Counted from the first letter of the stretch, positions 1 through 14,107 are shown. The stretch is 64,000 nucleotides of DNA from Lota lota (GCA_026745465.1 JACYXH010000019.1:2302456-2366455); one strand, 5' to 3'. Translations and numbers: made by a program. Notes: generated by a model from the letters alone, not told the origin.

Positions 1-213
1 CAAGAGCAGATGAGAGATAAGAATGGAAGGGAGGGGATAGGAGAAGGTGGTGGTTGAAGGAGGAGGGTGGGTAATGTCTCCACATGGAGGGGTAAGTGAT
101 GGATGAAGAAGCGGTTCCTGAGCGATGGAGAAGAGTGGACGGACGTATTGGATTTTCTACCAGAGTGCAATGCTTTTCCTTCACCTATGTGATGAAGGAA
201 TGTCCACAAGCGT

Positions 214-232
214 GTGTGTGTGTTTGTTTGTT

Positions 233-274
<42 letters not shown>

Positions 275-524
275 TGTGTGTACACACATACAGCCATCTT
301 ACTCTGTTCCAAACGTTTTCAAACTCCAAACACACACACGAAAAGTACACATGCACATCCAATGATAATGCATCTCTTTTCTGGTGTCTGTATGCACACA
401 CACACACACCCATGCCCTCATGTAAGCACACACACACACACACACACATAATAAGAGTTTTTGTGCTGAGGTGAGGAGAATTAATACAGAGGTCATCTAT
501 GAGAATCAGCTAATTGGACCACTT

Positions 525-617
<93 letters not shown>

Positions 618-724
618 AAGGAGACACCAGCAAAGAGATGCATTGTCCTTGGTTGTGCAAGTGTACCTTTAGTGTGTGCTTGGAGTTTGAAAGTTTGAAG
701 TGTTCAAAACAGAGCAAGACGACC

Positions 725-814
<90 letters not shown>

Positions 815-982
815 ATCGCTATTTTGGATGTCTGTGTGCATGGGCGTGTGTCTCTATGTATATGTGTGTGTGTGTGTGTGCGTGCGTGTGTGTGTTATAC
901 AGAGGGGTGGAGGCCTCAGCAGGACAGGATTATTCTTAGCATCTCTCTGACCCTGCAACACAGACCCAACCTGTCACATCCA

Positions 983-1013
<31 letters not shown>

Positions 1014-1115
1014 CAGTGTGAGATTGTTTGTGTTTGTGTGTGTGTGTATGTGTGTGTTTGTGTTAGTGTATGTGTGTGTGTGTGTGTGCGTGCGTCCGTG
1101 TGTGTGTGTGTGTGT

Positions 1116-1152
<37 letters not shown>
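214..1152. repeat. Cluster of (GT)n/(AC)n microsatellites
   Basis: Runs at about 214-290, 525-616, 732-808, 981-1013 (AC) and 1022-1152 (interrupted GT). No gene signal between them. Confidence 0.95.
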
Positions 1153-1153
<1 letters not shown>

Positions 1154-1680
1154 TCTTCTCCCCAGGCTGGTAATTATGAGTTTCAGTCTGCAGCACACTG
1201 GGAGGACACCTGTTCACTGGCTGCACCGCCCTCCACCTCCGTGCACGTGTCAATGTGTGTGAGTGTGTGTGCGCACGTGAATGTGTGTGTGTTTGTGTGT
1301 GCGTGCGTGCACACCTTTTTTATTTTTGATAGACATTTTTTCTTCAAAAGCCAATGTAGCCGTATTTATCAATGAGAGATTTTTGTTGCATATTAAATTA
1401 AATTATTGTCTTGTTGTTGATAATCAGAATGAGGTTTCAGTTCATTTTTATTTCCAACTAAGCTGTCAAACACAAGGAGTTGGTGCAGAAATATACAAAA
1501 ACACGAAAAGAAAAAACGGTATAGGATATCATATAAAAATGAAGATATAAAATACAAATACAATGTCAATATAAATTAAAAGTTCAACTCTTAAAGTCAA
1601 AACCTAAAGTCAAAACTTTATCCTTTTGATTCGATATTCGTATCGTGTATGTATTTTGTAATATCCAAGGCTGATCCTTC

Positions 1681-2040
1681 GCTGTCCTCGCGGCCTATCG
1701 CTTGATGGACGACTTTTGAACGTTTTGATTTTTTATTTTAATCCTGACGCGAAGCAGCGGCCATCAGTCAAAGTGACACGGCTCTCGCGTCGTTTCACAC
1801 GTCGCCGTTTTACCAAAACGCCGACGAGGACGAGGCGCCTACGCCAGGCGACGCCAGGCAGCCCCTTTGTGTTCCGACAACGTGACGCGCGCCCTCTTAC
1901 CAGAAACCGACCTCGAGCGAACACTCGCACCGCTCGCGGCACAGCCGTTCAGCCCTGCGTCTGAACTACGCTTGCGAGGAGGGAGCCGACACACCGGAAC
2001 GCTCAGAATCCGTTGGACGCATACTTAAAGAGGCGAAGCC
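1681..2040. promoter_or_regulatory. CpG-rich block (CpG-island-like)
   Basis: By hand I count about 45 CpG in 360 bases, far above the surrounding DNA and above what its base composition predicts. It contains many CGCG and ACGCC words. It has no recognisable exon. It could be an internal promoter of slc8a or of an unseen transcript, or the GC-rich head of a transposon. Confidence 0.5.
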
Positions 2041-2094
2041 GGGATTAAACATTCATGGATGATGAGGCTCACGATAGTCTAGGGGGGATGGGGG

Positions 2095-2225
2095 GGGGGT
2101 GGGGGTGTTTGACTCCCAGCCGAACGCTACTGGACCCCCCGATGTCCGCAGTCTAACCTGTAGGCCTCCTTGAGCAAGATGTTCACAGGCATCTGCTTAA
2201 TGACTTAATTGTCAAATAGCCACAC
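2095..2225 (+). mobile_element. tRNA-derived SINE fragment
   Basis: It contains a B-box-like TTTGACTCCCAGC, then AGTCTAACCTGTAGGC, CCTTGAGCAAGATG and CATCTGCTTAATGAC, the same order of blocks as the other copies here, in the opposite sense to 28330-28515. Confidence 0.5.
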
Positions 2226-2424
2226 AGGGTTCGTGTTTGATCGCTGTTCGTTTCTGTGTGAACCTGGAGGTTCTGGGCAGCAGGCTGCCTCTGGAGGGGT
2301 AGAGGTTGAGTTGAAAGTGTTGATGTTGTGTTTGTTGGGTCATGTTGTGAGTCACTGAGGCCGTGCTGTGTACTGCTGTCTTGGGCTGAAGATCAAACGC
2401 TTGTCAGAGAGGCCAGGCACGCAG

Positions 2425-2425
<1 letters not shown>

Positions 2426-2470
<45 letters not shown>

Positions 2471-2475
2471 AGGCC

Positions 2476-2518
<43 letters not shown>
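2426..2518. repeat. (AC)n microsatellite, interrupted
   Basis: About 90 nt of AC with short breaks. Confidence 0.95.
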
Positions 2519-2520
<2 letters not shown>

Positions 2521-3154
2521 TGTATGCACACACTGTTACAACAATGCTCATGGGGAAGCCACATAAGAGAACCAAACACATCACAGTTTAACACGGGCAA
2601 GAGGATTGATTGGAAACGCAGGGCAGTTAGTAGGTAGTACACACAAGCAGTACATAACACACATAAAGGCAGATGAAAACACACGCTCACACAAATATGC
2701 AAACCCATGCATGCACTGGCCTGTAAGTGTAAACCCCAAAGCACACAGAGCCAAAACATGAAAGCAATCATGATGTTTTAAGTGGAGCAAAGCACGGCGG
2801 TAGCGGGCTGGGTTTTTCCAAAAGTCTGGTTTGGACATGAAAATAAAAAAAACATCCTGACACGGCGGTGCTTTGAGCTTTTACCAAAACACATTTTAAG
2901 GTATTAGATAATATTAGACACAGTTGGAAGGGAGTATAGCATGTATGTGTGTCTTTGTGTGTGTGTGCCTGCATCTATGTGGGTGTGAATTTGTGTGTGT
3001 GTGTGTGTGTGTGTGTGTGAGTGTGTGTGGTGGACTGTGTGATAGCTACAACCTGTTTCTCCGTCTGTCGCTAAACAGAGAGAGGGCCTGAAGCTCTTCC
3101 CGAAATAACACCTCCTTTGAACCCCAAATCCCCCCCTCCAGGCTCTTCTAAGGC

Positions 3155-3157
3155 TGT

Positions 3158-3222
<65 letters not shown>
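3155..3222. repeat. (GT)n microsatellite
   Basis: Near-pure GT with TATG breaks at each end. CT-rich DNA follows to about 3530. Confidence 0.95.
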
Positions 3223-3633
3223 ACATTGTCTAGAAAGTGCCACCTAGCCCCGTTATCTCGCTCTACACTTGCTCTCTCTCTCTTCATCCCTCTGTCTCTT
3301 CTGCCTCTCTCTCTCTCTGTCTTTCTCTCTCACTCTCTGTTGATCTCTTTATCTCTCTCTATGCCCCTCTGTCTTTCCGTTTCTCTATCTCTTTCCCTTC
3401 CTCTATCTTTCTCCTCTCTCTCTGTCTCCCTCTCTCTCTTCCTCTGTGTGTGTGTGTGTCTACTTCCTTCTCGTCAGCTTCTAATCTCTTCCGCTAAACA
3501 CTTCAAGCCTTCCTCTTTGCTGTCATCTTAGTTTCCCTTACAGTAGCTTTTTAGAACCGCAAACCTACATTCTGTCTCTACCTCCGTGCCAGATGGCTTT
3601 CACGTTTCCTGCTACATCCTCTCCTTCTCTCTT

Positions 3634-3829
<196 letters not shown>

Positions 3830-3967
3830 TTCAAGTGAGTTGCTTCGTAATGAAGAGCAAACTATTGGAATTCTTCATTCCTCTGCGATAGAGGAAACAA
3901 AATCGATTTATAAAACCTTTTTTATTCTTCTAACGTCTACTTTCAAGGCTCGCATACGCTGTGTGTT

Positions 3968-4007
<40 letters not shown>

Positions 4008-5343
4008 CGTGCCTGACTAATTCACTTCGATCGTTTACATTGATTGTTTAATTACTACAGAAAAACCTTGGTCAGCTAAATGGATTAAAAAGATGGTCTT
4101 TCCCAAAGAAAGAGAGGAAGAGAGGGAGAGAGAGAGAGGGAGGTCTGATTTTTGAAAGTAGTTAACATTATCCTTTGGTATTAGAATTGCAAGAACATAC
4201 ATGAAAAAATAATAAAGCTGTTCTAAGAATAGCTGCTGTAGCATATCAAATATGAAAGCAACACTTCCATGAACATAAATAATGTTGATTCATTAAATCC
4301 AAGATCCTACAAACAAATGAAATTATCGCCTGCAACAGAAGTTAGAGCATATGATTGCTTTGTAGCATCACTGTCGTATGAAGTCAACAATATTGTCTGT
4401 TGTTCTGTGAAATATGAAATCCACCCACACTTTTATGAATGCAACCAACCACTCCATTCTCAATTCTACTCTATCTCTCTCTGTGTTCATGTCCTGCCAA
4501 TTTTGCTTAAAACACTTAAAAGTTTCCACTCCGTTGATTTCGTCTCTTTAAACCCTTCATGTCTCTCTGGTTTGTTGGCCAGAGTTCTAGATTAAAATCT
4601 GTGAACGCAGTAGGAATACCGGACACCAGCTTTTTTAAATATTTTGAAGGTCTTCTTTTGGCAGTAATGTTATTAATGCCCTTCTGTGGCTGTGACTGTG
4701 GTTTAAAAATATCTTGTGGATAAGAGCTAACCAGCTCTTTGTCCTCTTTATATGCAGTACAGTCTGGGGTACAGCAGTACTGTTTGTTCATTTGGGGTAT
4801 GGCTGTTGGGTCCTTAAGTTCCTCTCCTATGTCCGAACGCAGTGTATGAATAAATGTACTCTGGCCAACAGGAAATACCAGATTGCACCAAGTCTCCTGC
4901 CTGAATGTTGTTTGTTCAATTAAATGGCAAATGATGTGCTTATTTGTGGATCGAAGTTCAACATTTTAACTCTACGATGCACCTGTGCATCCATCCCAAA
5001 TTTAATGGGGTGTGTTTCCCCCCATGACCAATCGCATCTGTATCAATTTTACAGTAGGAGTATTTGGAGACTCTGCCATTCTTTGCAGTTCTACCTTATC
5101 AAGTTATCTTGTAATGTCCCATGTGATATTGAGAGGAAACTGTTGACAAAAATGCATTATCTCCCCTTTCCCACAAACCCTAATCCCTAAGAGATTAAAA
5201 ATCCTGTTTTGCATTCCTTCGCAACTTTTTCCAAAAACAGCTAAAACATCTCAGGAATTTGCATCAAGCACTCTATGGTTGGATATTTACTATTGCTTTG
5301 CAATTTCTTTTAAATTCCAATGCTTTGCCGTAGCCTCCAAAGG

Positions 5344-5357
5344 GTTGCCGTAGCAAC
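5344..5357. promoter_or_regulatory. RFX X-box palindrome
   Basis: GTTGCCGTAGCAAC fits the RFX consensus GTNRCC-N2-RGYAAC in both half-sites. It lies in the presumed slc8a intron. Confidence 0.5.
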
Positions 5358-5684
5358 TGCCATGTGCTGAGACGGCTATCTAACATGGATGGCGTCGCAG
5401 TTCAATTTGCTAATCAAATTTTGTGTATCATTTGTATGATCACATCGTGCATCCAGTAGCCATTGTTAACGAGTTAATTAATGGCGAGATGTGGTTGGCA
5501 GGTGACAGAATGGGTTTCCATGGTGGAATGAGAACGATTTGTTCCTTGGTGATTTTGCGTTCGGAGACGAATCTGGTGGGTTCTCAGGTAATGTGTTTTT
5601 AATGATTGCTGCAGCATGGGTCTTGGGTACGTCTTAAAAGTGTTCTTGTCTGTTGTTGGTTTCGTTAGCAGTACACTTGTAGTC

Positions 5685-5686
<2 letters not shown>

Positions 5687-5727
<41 letters not shown>
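5687..5727. repeat. (TA)n microsatellite
   Basis: About 20 TA units. Confidence 0.9.
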
Positions 5728-5731
<4 letters not shown>

Positions 5732-5804
5732 GTCCAATATATTAATAGTCACATGATAGTGGTGGTAGTTCGCTGAGATACATTTCCACTATTCTGGTTG
5801 TTTA

Positions 5805-5885
5805 TCAGAAGGTTTTATCCAAAGCCACTTACAGTGAATTCAAATACCTGTCATTAAGGTACAGATAGAGGAAAGATAGGGGATA
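5805..5885 (-). mobile_element. SINE tail fragment
   Basis: It holds TTTTATCCAAAGCCACTTACAGTG and CTGTCATTAAGGTACAG, the tail blocks shared with the copy at 28330-28515. Confidence 0.45.
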
Positions 5886-6142
5886 GATAACCTTTCAGCA
5901 GAGAGTTGAACATAAAATAACACATATATAATTGTAGCAAAGATTAAGATACGAGAGAGAGGGAGAGAGAGAGAGACCCCATCCTCTTTTGTTTCCCCGG
6001 CTTTCCTACTCCAAGCAACCCCCCCCCCCGAGACCCTTCAATCACACACACACACACACGCAGAGTCCCAGAGCAGTCAGAGTTAAGTAGCTCAAGGCAG
6101 CAAATTTACCAACCTTAAAAGCATTCTCATGGCTCTACTACC

Positions 6143-6143
<1 letters not shown>

Positions 6144-6236
<93 letters not shown>

Positions 6237-6305
6237 GTTTGTTCGTGCGTCACAATTGGTTACAGATCTATTCCTCTCAATGTGGTACTCAGTGTTTTTC
6301 CAATC

Positions 6306-6362
<57 letters not shown>
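6144..6362. repeat. (GT)n then (AC)n pair
   Basis: (GT)n at 6144-6238 and (AC)n at 6307-6362, separated by 68 nt of unique sequence. The two arms are complementary and could pair as a long hairpin. Confidence 0.95.
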
Positions 6363-6366
<4 letters not shown>

Positions 6367-6773
6367 AAACACAGGCATACACACACTTGATTAAAAGCAA
6401 AGCTCTTTATCTATAAACAATTTTATCCCTGCTACAGCACTCCCTGTCTGGTCTCTTTTACTTTGTTATAGTCTCTCTCGCTCTCGCTCTCTCTCTCTCC
6501 TCTCCATGACGTCTTGTTCCTTTTCTTTACTCTGTCACTTTACATTTCTGTAACATATACTGTTCTCTTCTTATTTACTTCATCCTCTCTCGCTCTCTCT
6601 CGCTTTCTCTCTCTCCATCTTTCTTCTCTCCATCTCCTCACTATATTTATCCCTCTCTTCCCTTGATGCTCGCTCTTCCATTCCTGATAATGCATCATTC
6701 GCCTATTCCCTCCTATTCATCTCCTTCCCACCTCTCTCTCTCTCTCTGTATCTCTCTCCATTCATCACTCCGT

Positions 6774-6775
<2 letters not shown>

Positions 6776-6853
<78 letters not shown>
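6776..6853. repeat. (AC)n microsatellite
   Basis: About 39 AC units after CT-rich DNA, followed by (CATA)3. Confidence 0.97.
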
Positions 6854-6857
<4 letters not shown>

Positions 6858-7555
6858 TACATACTGTTCTGAATTCCCCTATATGTGACTGTTAATTCTG
6901 TCGGGCAGATAATAGTGCGCCCTTACCTTTAGGTGGGGTCCTTTTTATTTTGTAAACATTGTCGCTAGTAGTGCAATATTCTAGTTCGTTCCAGCACGTT
7001 ACATGGAGCAAGTGTGTGTGTGTGCGTTCTTGAAAAAGTGAGTCATATTCATATTGACATTTATGAATGAGAACAGTACAGTTCATTTATAAAGCAATGT
7101 TGTATTAATAAGTTTCACCTTAACTGTTGTTTTGACGTGTTTGGCAACTTTACAGCGCTCGGTGCAACCACATGACAGTTCGTTACGCTCGCGCTGCCGC
7201 ATATGGTGCGCTTGTTGATAATAATTTATATTCAGTATAGAGGCATACGCACTTACGTTCATTTCAGTAATTACTGTCGCTCACATGTATATTGATGTAA
7301 TGTAAATTATTAGTTCCATGGTTGTAGCCAGTCATTTAATGTACTTCTATTCGTTTTTCATTTCTGTTTCCTATAGAAACACACATATATAACATACTTA
7401 ATCCTGCATGCCCAAACCCACATAAAGGACATCCAGTCTCTCTTTGCCTCCGTCTACTCCTTACAAGAGTCCCGCTGTGGATCGAGCAATCCACCTAAGA
7501 TAAAAAAGCATCCTTCAGTTCTCAAACACATACATACATACATACACACACATGC

Positions 7556-8074
7556 GTGGTGGTGGTTGTACTGGTTATAAGGACGGTGGTGCTGGTGGTG
7601 ATGGTGGTGGTGCTGAATGCGGTGGTGGTAGTGGTGGTAAGGGTGGTGGTGGTAAGGGTGGTGTGTGCAGGGCCACAGGGCAACAGCGCCTCCCACTCGC
7701 TCTTCGTTTCCCAAATGAGGGCCTGGTCGACGGGCCGCAGCACCCAGCTGAACCGCCCTCTCCCAGCCCAGCCCCCGGTTCTCTCTCTGTAACCCTGGTG
7801 CTGTGGAGAGCCAGGGGGAAATCAGCAGCATAACGCACCCCATCCCCCTCACCCCCTTCTGGGCTGAGGATCTAGCCCTGGGGTGGGTCATGACACATCC
7901 ATACACACTCATACGCATACACATAGAGACACGTAGGCATGGACACATAAACACATGCACACACACACACACATGCACACACACACACACACACACACAA
8001 AGACAAAGACACATGCACACACACACACACACATACACACCCACTCACGCACACACACACAATCAGTCAGACAC

Positions 8075-8107
<33 letters not shown>
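7556..8107. repeat. GGT-rich block and interrupted (AC)n
   Basis: 7556-7665 is (GGTGGT)-rich; 7956-8107 is interrupted AC. The open frames here are compositional. Confidence 0.85.
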
Positions 8108-8110
<3 letters not shown>

Positions 8111-9031
8111 GGCCATCTACACAACTACACATCCCCTCCAATCAGCTGCTGGCCCAGTGTTGGCTTTTCAACTGCCAGTTTTCTTGAGGTCAGAGACATC
8201 GTAAACATTTCTCCAAGATAAATGGAGGCCAGCTCTATAGTTAGATTGGCCCCTGGAATTGGCCCCTGGAACCAGGGCCATAGCCATCTCGGAGAATAAA
8301 ATCAACTTGACTCAAATCAAGTCAACAAATCAAGTGTGTTTGGAGCAAAAAACTTAGCGTAAGAGACACAGGCATGATTTGATTCAATACAGGAGTCGAT
8401 TTCCTACGCACCAATTGGATTTGTTTTTCCATTTTTTTATGATGCAGTTTACTACACCCCTGAGCTTACGAAGAGAGTCAACATACTGATTGGTGGAGGC
8501 AATATGGTGTTTGTCGTCCAATAGATCATCACACAGAAGCGTTCATTTGCGTGTGTTTTTTTGCTGCTTTTGTACAGTGTTTAATCAATTCCTTTTCACG
8601 CTATGCTAACAGAACGTACGATCCTACACCCACATTTTACAAGGAAACAAGAATGTTTTTTATATCGTCCTTGTGATCTAAAGATTAAGCCAACGTAATT
8701 TTAACATAATTTGTAACCGCAATGTTATCGGCTGGAACCAATTCAAAGCTTGCAAACCAATGTAGCAGTCTAACATATCGTATGGATGAGAACGTAATCT
8801 CACAACATTCCCTCCGATCTTGCGATTATTGCAATCAGCAGAAACTGAATTCACAGCTTCGCCATTGAACTGCCATCATGTTGGCACTTCAATTAAACCA
8901 GCGTGAACGGTAAGTGCCCATTTCCTTTTGGTGTAAGGGATGAGTGTGTGAATATTTCATGAGGCCAGAGATGTATGCTGCAGTGACCTTTTGAGGATCA
9001 GGCATCATTAGAAGGTCCTTTACAAGGGGGA

Positions 9032-9055
9032 GGGGGGGGGGGGGGGGGGGGGGGG
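9032..9055. repeat. Poly-G tract (about 24)
   Basis: An unbroken G run. Length in the sample may vary because polymerases slip here. Confidence 0.9.
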
Positions 9056-9169
9056 TCACTGCAATGTGTCAGGCGTAACCACGCCGACCAGCGAATGTGC
9101 TGATAGGGCACTGAGCATCTCTTTCGCTCTCCCTGTCTGCTTTTGCCAGGGGTAATCTGGTGGGATATG

Positions 9170-9173
9170 AACA

Positions 9174-9216
<43 letters not shown>

Positions 9217-9306
9217 CCACTCACACACTGTCAAACGTACTCTTTTTTCTCTCGTTCTCATTATTTCCCTTTACTTCTCTCTTTATCTGTTTCTCTTTCT
9301 CTCTTG

Positions 9307-9346
<40 letters not shown>

Positions 9347-9349
9347 CAC
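9170..9349. repeat. (AC)n microsatellites
   Basis: Runs at 9170-9213 and 9307-9349 with CT-rich DNA between. Confidence 0.95.
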
Positions 9350-9418
9350 TCAGCGACATCGTGACATCATGACATTATGATATCAGTGTGATTAAGTCAC
9401 TAATAGTGTGCATGTGTG

Positions 9419-9420
<2 letters not shown>

Positions 9421-9466
<46 letters not shown>

Positions 9467-9468
9467 AT
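9421..9468. repeat. (ATCT)n tetranucleotide microsatellite
   Basis: About 11 units, followed by CT-rich DNA to about 9750. Confidence 0.95.
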
Positions 9469-9993
9469 CTGACCATATTTAATTATTTATATATGACTGC
9501 CTGCATCCCTTCCTGTCTAACCATACCTCTGTCTCCCTTCCTACCTCTCTCTCTCTTTCTCTCTCTCCTGTTCCAACTCCATGTCTCTCTCTCAATGTCT
9601 CTCTCCTATTCCATCTCTGTCTCTCTCCTATTCCATCTCTCTTTCTGTCTCTCCTTCTCTCTCTCTCTTATTTCTGTGTGTGTCTCTCTTTCTATCTCTC
9701 TCCCCTATTCCATCTGTATGTATCTCTCTCCGTCCATCTCTGTTTTATGAGACCATCCATCAGCTGTCACACTCTCACCAAGCAGCCGTCTCCCCTCCAC
9801 ACTTCCATCCTCTCATCGCTCCATCTCTTCACCTATTTCCTCCCACACACTGACTCCATCCCTCCTCCACCCTTCCTCCTCCTAATCTCTACATCCATCT
9901 TCAAATAGGCCCCCTGCTGGTACCAGTGTGTCTGTGTGTGTGTGTGTGTGTGTGTCACAAACGCACACATACACGCAAACACAAACTCACAAT

Positions 9994-10341
<348 letters not shown>

Positions 10342-10542
10342 GAAACAGATGGAGGGAATACAAGGCCAGCTCCAGGCAACCTGGCGGGTTGTTAAAGATT
10401 AAATGGATGGAGTGATAAGAATGAAAGAGGAGGAGGTGAAGGGAGAAGAGGAGGGAGGAGAGAGGAGCCGGGGATGAGAGAAGAGGGAACATAAACGGGG
10501 ATTCGGGAGTGAAAACATTAGCCATCTGATTGTCTTTGGGGA

Positions 10543-10573
<31 letters not shown>

Positions 10574-10779
10574 CAGGCGTGCATGTGAGTGTTTGTTGCG
10601 TGTGTGCTTTTGCGTGTGTGTGGGTGTCTGTGTGTGTGTGTGTGTGTGTGTGGACTTGTGCTTGGTGGAGACAGCTTTAATGAAATGTGCATGGTTCTGG
10701 GCGTTCGTTTTGGTAATTGACTGCAACATAAATGACTCGTGTGAAGTTAAAACTTAGAAGAAAACAGAGGAGAGGAGAT

Positions 10780-11330
10780 TAGACTAGGATGGTAGAGGTG
10801 CTGAGGGGGGTAGAAAGGAGAGAGAGACAGAGAGAGACAGAAAGAGGGACGGTGGAGAGGGTGGATGAGAGAGGGAGAGAAAGAAGAGGAGAGGGAGAGC
10901 GGGTGGAAGAGAGATGGAGAGAGAGGGAGGATAGGGAGAGAGAGAGTGAGAGAGGGAGAGAGGGAGAGACAGAAAAGGGAAGGAGAGGGCGGATGAGAGG
11001 AGGAGAGAGTGAAGAGGAGGGGGATAGAGGGTTGAGGAGAGATGAAGAGAGAGGGAGGATAGGGAGAGAGACAGAGAGAGAGAGATGGGGAGAGGAAGCG
11101 AGAGGGGGGGCAGAGACAGATATAGAGGCGATAGAGAGAGGGAGGGAGAGAGCGAGAGAAAAATAGATGGGAGAGGTGGCGCGAGGGGGGGTAGAGACAG
11201 ATATAGAGGGAGGGAGAGAGGGAGGGAGAGGGAGAGAGATAGATGGGAGATTTAGCGTGGCGGGGGGGGTATAGACAGATATAGAGGGAAAAGAGAGGCA
11301 GAGAGAGGGAGAGGGAGAGAAAAGAGGCTG
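10780..11330. repeat. Purine (GA)-rich tract of about 550 nt
   Basis: The + strand is almost entirely A and G (GAGAGAGGGAGAG words). The open frame through it is compositional. Confidence 0.9.
11081..11290. repeat. Three-copy 76-84 nt minisatellite in GA-rich DNA
   Basis: The block GATGGGAGA, then a G run, then AGACAGATATAGAGG recurs starting near 11081, 11165 and 11241. It sits in a GA-rich purine tract from about 10780 to 11330. Confidence 0.75.
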
Positions 11331-11529
11331 AATGGTATGGAGAATAATGATGGTGTTAAGATATCTTATGTGGAGTTATGTATGTGTGGAGCGTTTTTAT
11401 ATAACTCTTTCTATCAAGTGGAGGTTAAAGTGTGTTGTTTATTGCACTTTCTTACCAAACCCTTTGGTTGATTTACCTTTTATTTTAGTTCTCTCCTTCT
11501 TCTTTCACCCATTCATCTAACATTCAGCA

Positions 11530-11745
11530 TCCATATATCCACCCATCATTCATCCGTTCATCTATCCAGCCACCCTTCAGCCATCCATTCATAATTCATC
11601 CACCAAGCCATCACTCATCCAACTATCCATCCATCCATTCACCGTTCACTCATCCATCCCGCCACCCATCCATCCATCACTCATCCATCCATCGTTCAGT
11701 CATCCCTTTATCCACCCTCCATCCAGCCAGGCATTCATGTAATCC
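11530..11745. repeat. Degenerate (ATCC)n tract
   Basis: Many CATCCATCC and CATTCATCC words over about 215 nt. Confidence 0.85.
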
Positions 11746-11945
11746 ATCTATTTAAAGTGTGTTTGGGCTCTGATGAGCTGAAAAATGAATGGTGGTCTCA
11801 TGTGTTCTTGAGTGGATGAGTTCCCCGCTAGTTCGGCACCAGACAAAGAAAACAGGGGAAACTTTCCAACCAACGCTTTTACCGGAACTTTCCGCCGGCT
11901 AGGGAGAACATGGCGTGGGTGTCACACGCACAAAGGATTTCGGTC

Positions 11946-11959
11946 GTCACCATGGTAAC
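11946..11959. promoter_or_regulatory. RFX X-box palindrome
   Basis: GTCACCATGGTAAC matches GTNRCC-N2-RGYAAC. The surroundings are non-repetitive and moderately GC-rich. Confidence 0.5.
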
Positions 11960-13315
11960 CGGCAGGTTTTTTGTTTTTGTTCCTCTTACCCGCCAGGTGT
12001 ATCGCGTAGCTTGTGCGCACACACTGATGTGCTGAGTCAGTGGGGCTTGCGAGACAGATGGTGGCTACTAGCTGTGTGTCGCACTCTTGTCTCGCTTTGA
12101 GGGACATTGGAGGAGGAAAATGTATTTGATATAGAATAACACATTTTTCTGAGACAACAAGGTTTTTTTTTCCCAGACGTCCCTAAAGGACCATCGATTT
12201 TTCAGATTATTGCTTATTCATAGTAAGTGATGTATACTTGAGGGTTAATATCTTAAGAACAAAGCAGCAGTTCATTTTGATTGACTCGGTGCTGAGTGAC
12301 CTCTGAACTCTGCATGACCGAACTTCGGATATCAGCGCAGATGCGGTTTCCCCGCCATTTCTGCCCCCATTTTGTCATCCCTAATTGAAGTGAACCCCTG
12401 AGTTCCCCCGGTCTCAGAGGGACACAAAATGGCCGCCAACACAAGCACTTACATAACTGTCACATACAAATGTGAAAAAAGAGAGAATCCCTCACTCTTA
12501 ATCTCGGGTGTGAGACTCATCCGACGATCCCTCGACCGACTCACTCCGTCCCAAGGGAATGGAAGGGTGAATCCATGTTGAAATGACCCTGTTGTCTCCT
12601 ATTCCCTCTCTCTGTCACTCTCTCTCTCGCTCCCTCTCTCCTAATCTATACAAAGCCTACGGTCCTGTATGCTCGTCTATAGTCACTCGCCGGGCCCTTA
12701 TCTGCGCTGCTCTTTTGGCGAGAGTAGTTAGACATGAGAACGGTGAAGTGTCGTTTCAATTAGTGCCGACTCTGAAATGATGCCATGACTTGGATTAGTC
12801 GCACTCTCTCTGCCACCACCACTCTCGCTGTATTTATTTATATAGTTGTGACTCTCTCTCTCTGTACCTATATATATTTAAAAGATATATTTTTAGATAT
12901 ATGTTTATATATAGTATATTTCAGACCCTTTCTAGATTTATTTCAGGAAAATGAGCAGAACCACGAACAAGATCATACTGGCACCGTGGCAATCTTGGGT
13001 GAAATAAACACAGAAATAAATATGTAAAACTCGAAATCCATCGAGTAAATTGTTGGTGTTTGTTGTTAAAAGGCCACCTTGACGAACATCGGGCTCATTG
13101 TTGGTGTGTTTTTGCATTGGCTTCGTCAGTTATTTTCGTCACTTATTCTCATCAGTTGTTTTTGTCCGTTTGTCTTTGTGAACATGTTGAAGGCAGTACA
13201 GCTGCATGTGGTCCACAAATACGCTGCTTGTTCCTTGATTCCATGCATGCATGCCAAGGTGTGCTGTCACCATGTGTAGTTGTGATTCACAGGTTACGTA
13301 AAAACCTGCCTGTGG

Positions 13316-13352
<37 letters not shown>

Positions 13353-13820
13353 TACACACACACATCTCTCAGCCCATGCACGCACGCACACATTGCAGCT
13401 TTGACTTTTCTGTTGAATAAGTCGATCAGGGCGGGACAACAAATGACTACAAAGTGTATGATTTCAGAGGAACTGACTTGAAAAGGCACTTTCTTCCGTT
13501 TAATATTTCATCGTACGTCAGTCTCCTTTCTCTTTCGTGTACTTGGGTCGTTCGTGATTACTCTCTCTCCCTTACGTCTCTCCCACTCCTCCTCCGTTCG
13601 TGTCTGCTCTCCCTCAACCCCTTCGTTCTTCCATCTCTCCCTCTCCGTTCTTCGCCGTTGTATTATAGGGTTATGTAAACACGCTCATTTGCTGCAAACT
13701 AAATACATGCTTGTTGCAAACTAGTCCGAGAAGAAACTTCAGACTCTCTCATCCCTTCCCTCTTGTCCTGTTCCATCCCTATTCTCCACCCACTCTCCTC
13801 CCCCTTTCACTCAATACCTG

Positions 13821-13846
13821 CCCCCCCCCCCCCCCCCCCCCCCCCC
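13821..13846. repeat. Poly-C tract (about 26)
   Basis: An unbroken C run; a second run of 17 lies at 14941-14957. Confidence 0.9.
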
Positions 13847-14107
13847 TCTTGCAGATGATTATAAAGATAGCTACTGGTGTGTGTGTGTGTGTGTTTAAGA
13901 AACGGCACACACATACACACACCCATATATCATTGACGTATGTCGTGTATATTCCTCCATATCATTATGTGATAGGACTTAGTGGAAGGTATTAGCATTG
14001 ACATGTGTGTGTCTGTGTGGTTGTGTGCATGTGTCCTATATCGCTATGGAATGTATCGATGTGTGTAAGTCAATTGCCGTGTTAATTATTGTGTACATTT
14101 TGTTTGT

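Noticed and set aside
525..1152. Many open frames of alternating Cys-Val or His-Thr
   Set aside because: They are translations of (GT)n/(AC)n microsatellites, which lack stop codons in every frame.
1716..1964. Arg-rich 82-residue frame in the CpG-dense block
   Set aside because: Its composition follows the CpG content. There is no domain and no splice support; I treat it as non-coding.
4269..4595. 108-residue frame on the + strand in unique DNA
   Set aside because: It has no recognisable domain, no splice or promoter context, and its length is expected by chance over tens of kilobases.
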